DNA from: Alentia gelatinosa
Taxonomy: Eukaryota > Annelida > Polychaeta > Phyllodocida > Polynoidae
Direction of reading: 5' to 3'
Assembly (NCBI GenBank): GCA_950022655.1
Contig: OX465590.1
Coordinates: forward strand, 37,399,218-37,463,217
Length of the DNA: 64,000 nucleotides
A program made the position numbers and the translations under genes. This document shows positions 62,040-64,000 of the stretch, in pieces; the stretch's first letter is position 1; every line of letters starts with the position of its first letter. The notes beneath the pieces are model-generated. The model was not told the origin of the DNA. It ran no database searches and saw only the letters and a list, made by a program, of their open reading frames with translations.

Positions 62040-63320
62040 ATTTCTTTCAGTGACAACTTACTTTGAGAGATTAGGTTATAATCAACAAGACAACAGCCAG
62101 CAGTGAATGTGTGCTTATCCAGGGGGGGGGGGGGGGGCGTTGCCAGTACCGGAAGTCGGTTTATCTAGCCGTGAACAGGTTCGCTGTGTACAGGCAGTGT
62201 CGTAAAATCAATAAAAAGGTAAAAGGAATAACTTCAAGAACGTACTCTAGTATTCCAGTAACTGCTGGTAACCATCCTACATCCGGTAGTTAATTCACTC
62301 TGATACGTCCATGGACTATACTTAATAGAAAATTAGTGTTTCCCCACAGAACACTTCACTACTGATGCACACACCTCTGTTGGGGGCCAGTGGTGATTAC
62401 GTACCACATATAAAACGTGTAAATTCTGGTCGGATCCGCTTGGAGTTTTTCCCACACATAGAGACAGACTGAACCTGACCTAGGGCTGGAGACTGAAGAG
62501 CCACGAGAGTGAGATTCTTGTGTAGTGCTAAACTTAATCCTGCTATTATTGTTTGTATAAATCTACTCAGATATACTTCTATCCTTATGATTCATTTCTT
62601 ACCATACTGAAAACATAATTCAGTACTGTAGTTCTCTGATCTCCTTACTTTGAGCTCAGACTTCAAGACCACAACCTTACGCTGATCTATCAATATCACT
62701 CCTAAACTCGAACTAGCCCAGTTCAGCTATTCAGTTGGGAGATTAGGCAAAGGTTATTTTTGTTATGTTTTTGATAACGGTTTCTTTATTGCGTCATTTC
62801 AATATTTACATGTATCATAATGCATCTTTGATGTACATATCCATCTTCTGTGACACAAACAAAGGTGGCAGGCGCCGCAATTTATGAGAAATTGATTTCC
62901 ATGGTGTTGCATTACATGTTGGTAATGCCCTACAAAAACGAAAGAAAACACACACAAAAGAGAGAACAAATCTGTCTTAGGGTTGAAATAAAATCCTTTT
63001 TTATGTTAACTGTGGTTAAAATGAAGCAAATCATACAAAAGAAGTCGGACATATCTAAGAAAATATGTCATTTCATTCAACCTAATCTAATATGATTTTA
63101 TATCCAGTAGGTTTTGTCAGCTCTTTGCTCTTTGTCTTGGCTCCATCTTTGTATAGAAACTCATATAATGAGAAATAATGGTAAAAATATATTTTATGGA
63201 CTGGAGGGCTTGCAACTAGGGTACTGAACGTTTCAAATTGCTTGCGACTGGGCGTAGCAACCTCCAGTAGGCCCAGTCGCAAGGCACGCTCCGATAGTGT
63301 GTGAACAACCCCTGCATGGA
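62040..63320. other. No gene recognised
   Basis: Leader-like continuation of the LTR copy to about 62300, then unique DNA. A TATA-like ACATATAAAAC at about 62408 stands alone without an ORF. Confidence 0.4.
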
Positions 63321-63321
63321 G

Positions 63322-63495
63322 TTGTCCCCCTGCATTAACTGTAATATAAGGAATAGAGTAGACCCAGTAGCCTAAGAATGCATTCACAGCAAACCACGAC
63401 CTTCACCCTGACCTCCTTACATGATATTTATAGCGCCTTGGGACGGTTCTACAGTCTATAGTTGACCTAAAATCTAGTGGGCCACAACCACCCTC
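63322..63495 (+). repeat. Dispersed repeat K, copy 2
   Basis: Second copy, preceded by a palindrome (GCGACTGGGC/GCCCAGTCGC at 63245-63283). Confidence 0.65.
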
Positions 63496-64000
63496 ACCCC
63501 TTCACAACTGGAACCCACATGCCTGGAAGTACCTTGGTGCGACCAAATATCAAACATGTTTGACGTTCAAAATGCTTGCGACTGGAGGTACCCGGTACAC
63601 CCAGTTGTAGAATAGCAGGAAGTGTGCAGTTCGCACTATGTATTTTACGGTCCTAGGCACTCTCAGATACTTCCAGTCTGCAACTAGGTAGTACTCCAGG
63701 GCCCTGTTTTTTAGTCACGACCTTTGTGAGTGTCGCAGGCCTACGATCGCACAGCCGATTTACGACCTTTTTGGACGACACAAGATGGCCGGTGTCCTAT
63801 AGACACGATCGTAGTGCGCCACGGGATATCGCCGCTAAAACTGTCGGCTATCACGACAAGTATAGAACTGTCTTAGGTTCTATAAAAAATCACTGTGCGT
63901 ATATAGAGGATTTTTCCACTTTCCGACGGAATTAAGCGATGAAATTTTAACACGATTAAGGGATACATATAAACTATACTCGTTCCAAATATGAAGAAGA

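Overview
This is a eukaryotic (metazoan) window. It has intron-split coding sequence with GT..AG borders, a single spliced host gene spread over about 23 kb, and a very dense load of LINEs, Ty3/gypsy elements, a Penelope-like element, foldback elements and MITEs. There are no operons, bacterial genes, tRNA or rRNA genes that I could recognise. A marine invertebrate is likely. The gag-pol element has integrase upstream of reverse transcriptase, an arrangement best known from deuterostome Gmr1-like elements, so a lancelet- or hemichordate-like animal fits. That is inference, not proof.

Host genes. The best one is an eight-exon plus-strand gene, 34916-57801. Its exons join in phase to a predicted 360-residue S-adenosylmethionine-dependent carboxyl methyltransferase of the SABATH family (Methyltransf_7). 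Intron 1 (about 14.4 kb) holds a complete 6.5-kb LTR retrotransposon (antisense), a broken Penelope-like element and several foldback elements. Its 3' flank is a LINE fragment that supplies an AATAAA and an A-tract. Just upstream, 28065-29302 carries three in-phase exons of an unidentified Pro/Thr-rich, coiled-coil protein. A weak candidate first exon lies on the minus strand at 22411-22554.

Layout. 0-15 kb: dispersed repeats, foldbacks, and three LINE reverse-transcriptase fragments (2.5-3.8, 10.2-12.6 and 13.2-14.1 kb, the last two with clear insertion histories). 15-21.4 kb: a decayed minus-strand Ty3/gypsy element split by a LINE, which is itself split by a MITE. 21.4-28 kb: MITEs and four copies of a 400-bp helentron-like repeat (one of them at 1.2 kb). 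28-34.9 kb: the unidentified gene, gag debris inside a large inverted repeat, and paired foldbacks. 34.9-57.8 kb: the methyltransferase gene and its transposon-filled introns. 57.8-64 kb: a LINE cut by a piggyBac-type MITE, then more repeats.

Recurring theme. At least three repeat families with different sequences share one design: a hairpin arm pair with a similar GGCGNAGCC-like apex, joined to a module bounded by TTTATC(C/T)-like inverted repeats. Several insertions can be placed in order because removing them rejoins an interrupted reading frame or a second, empty copy of the same repeat.
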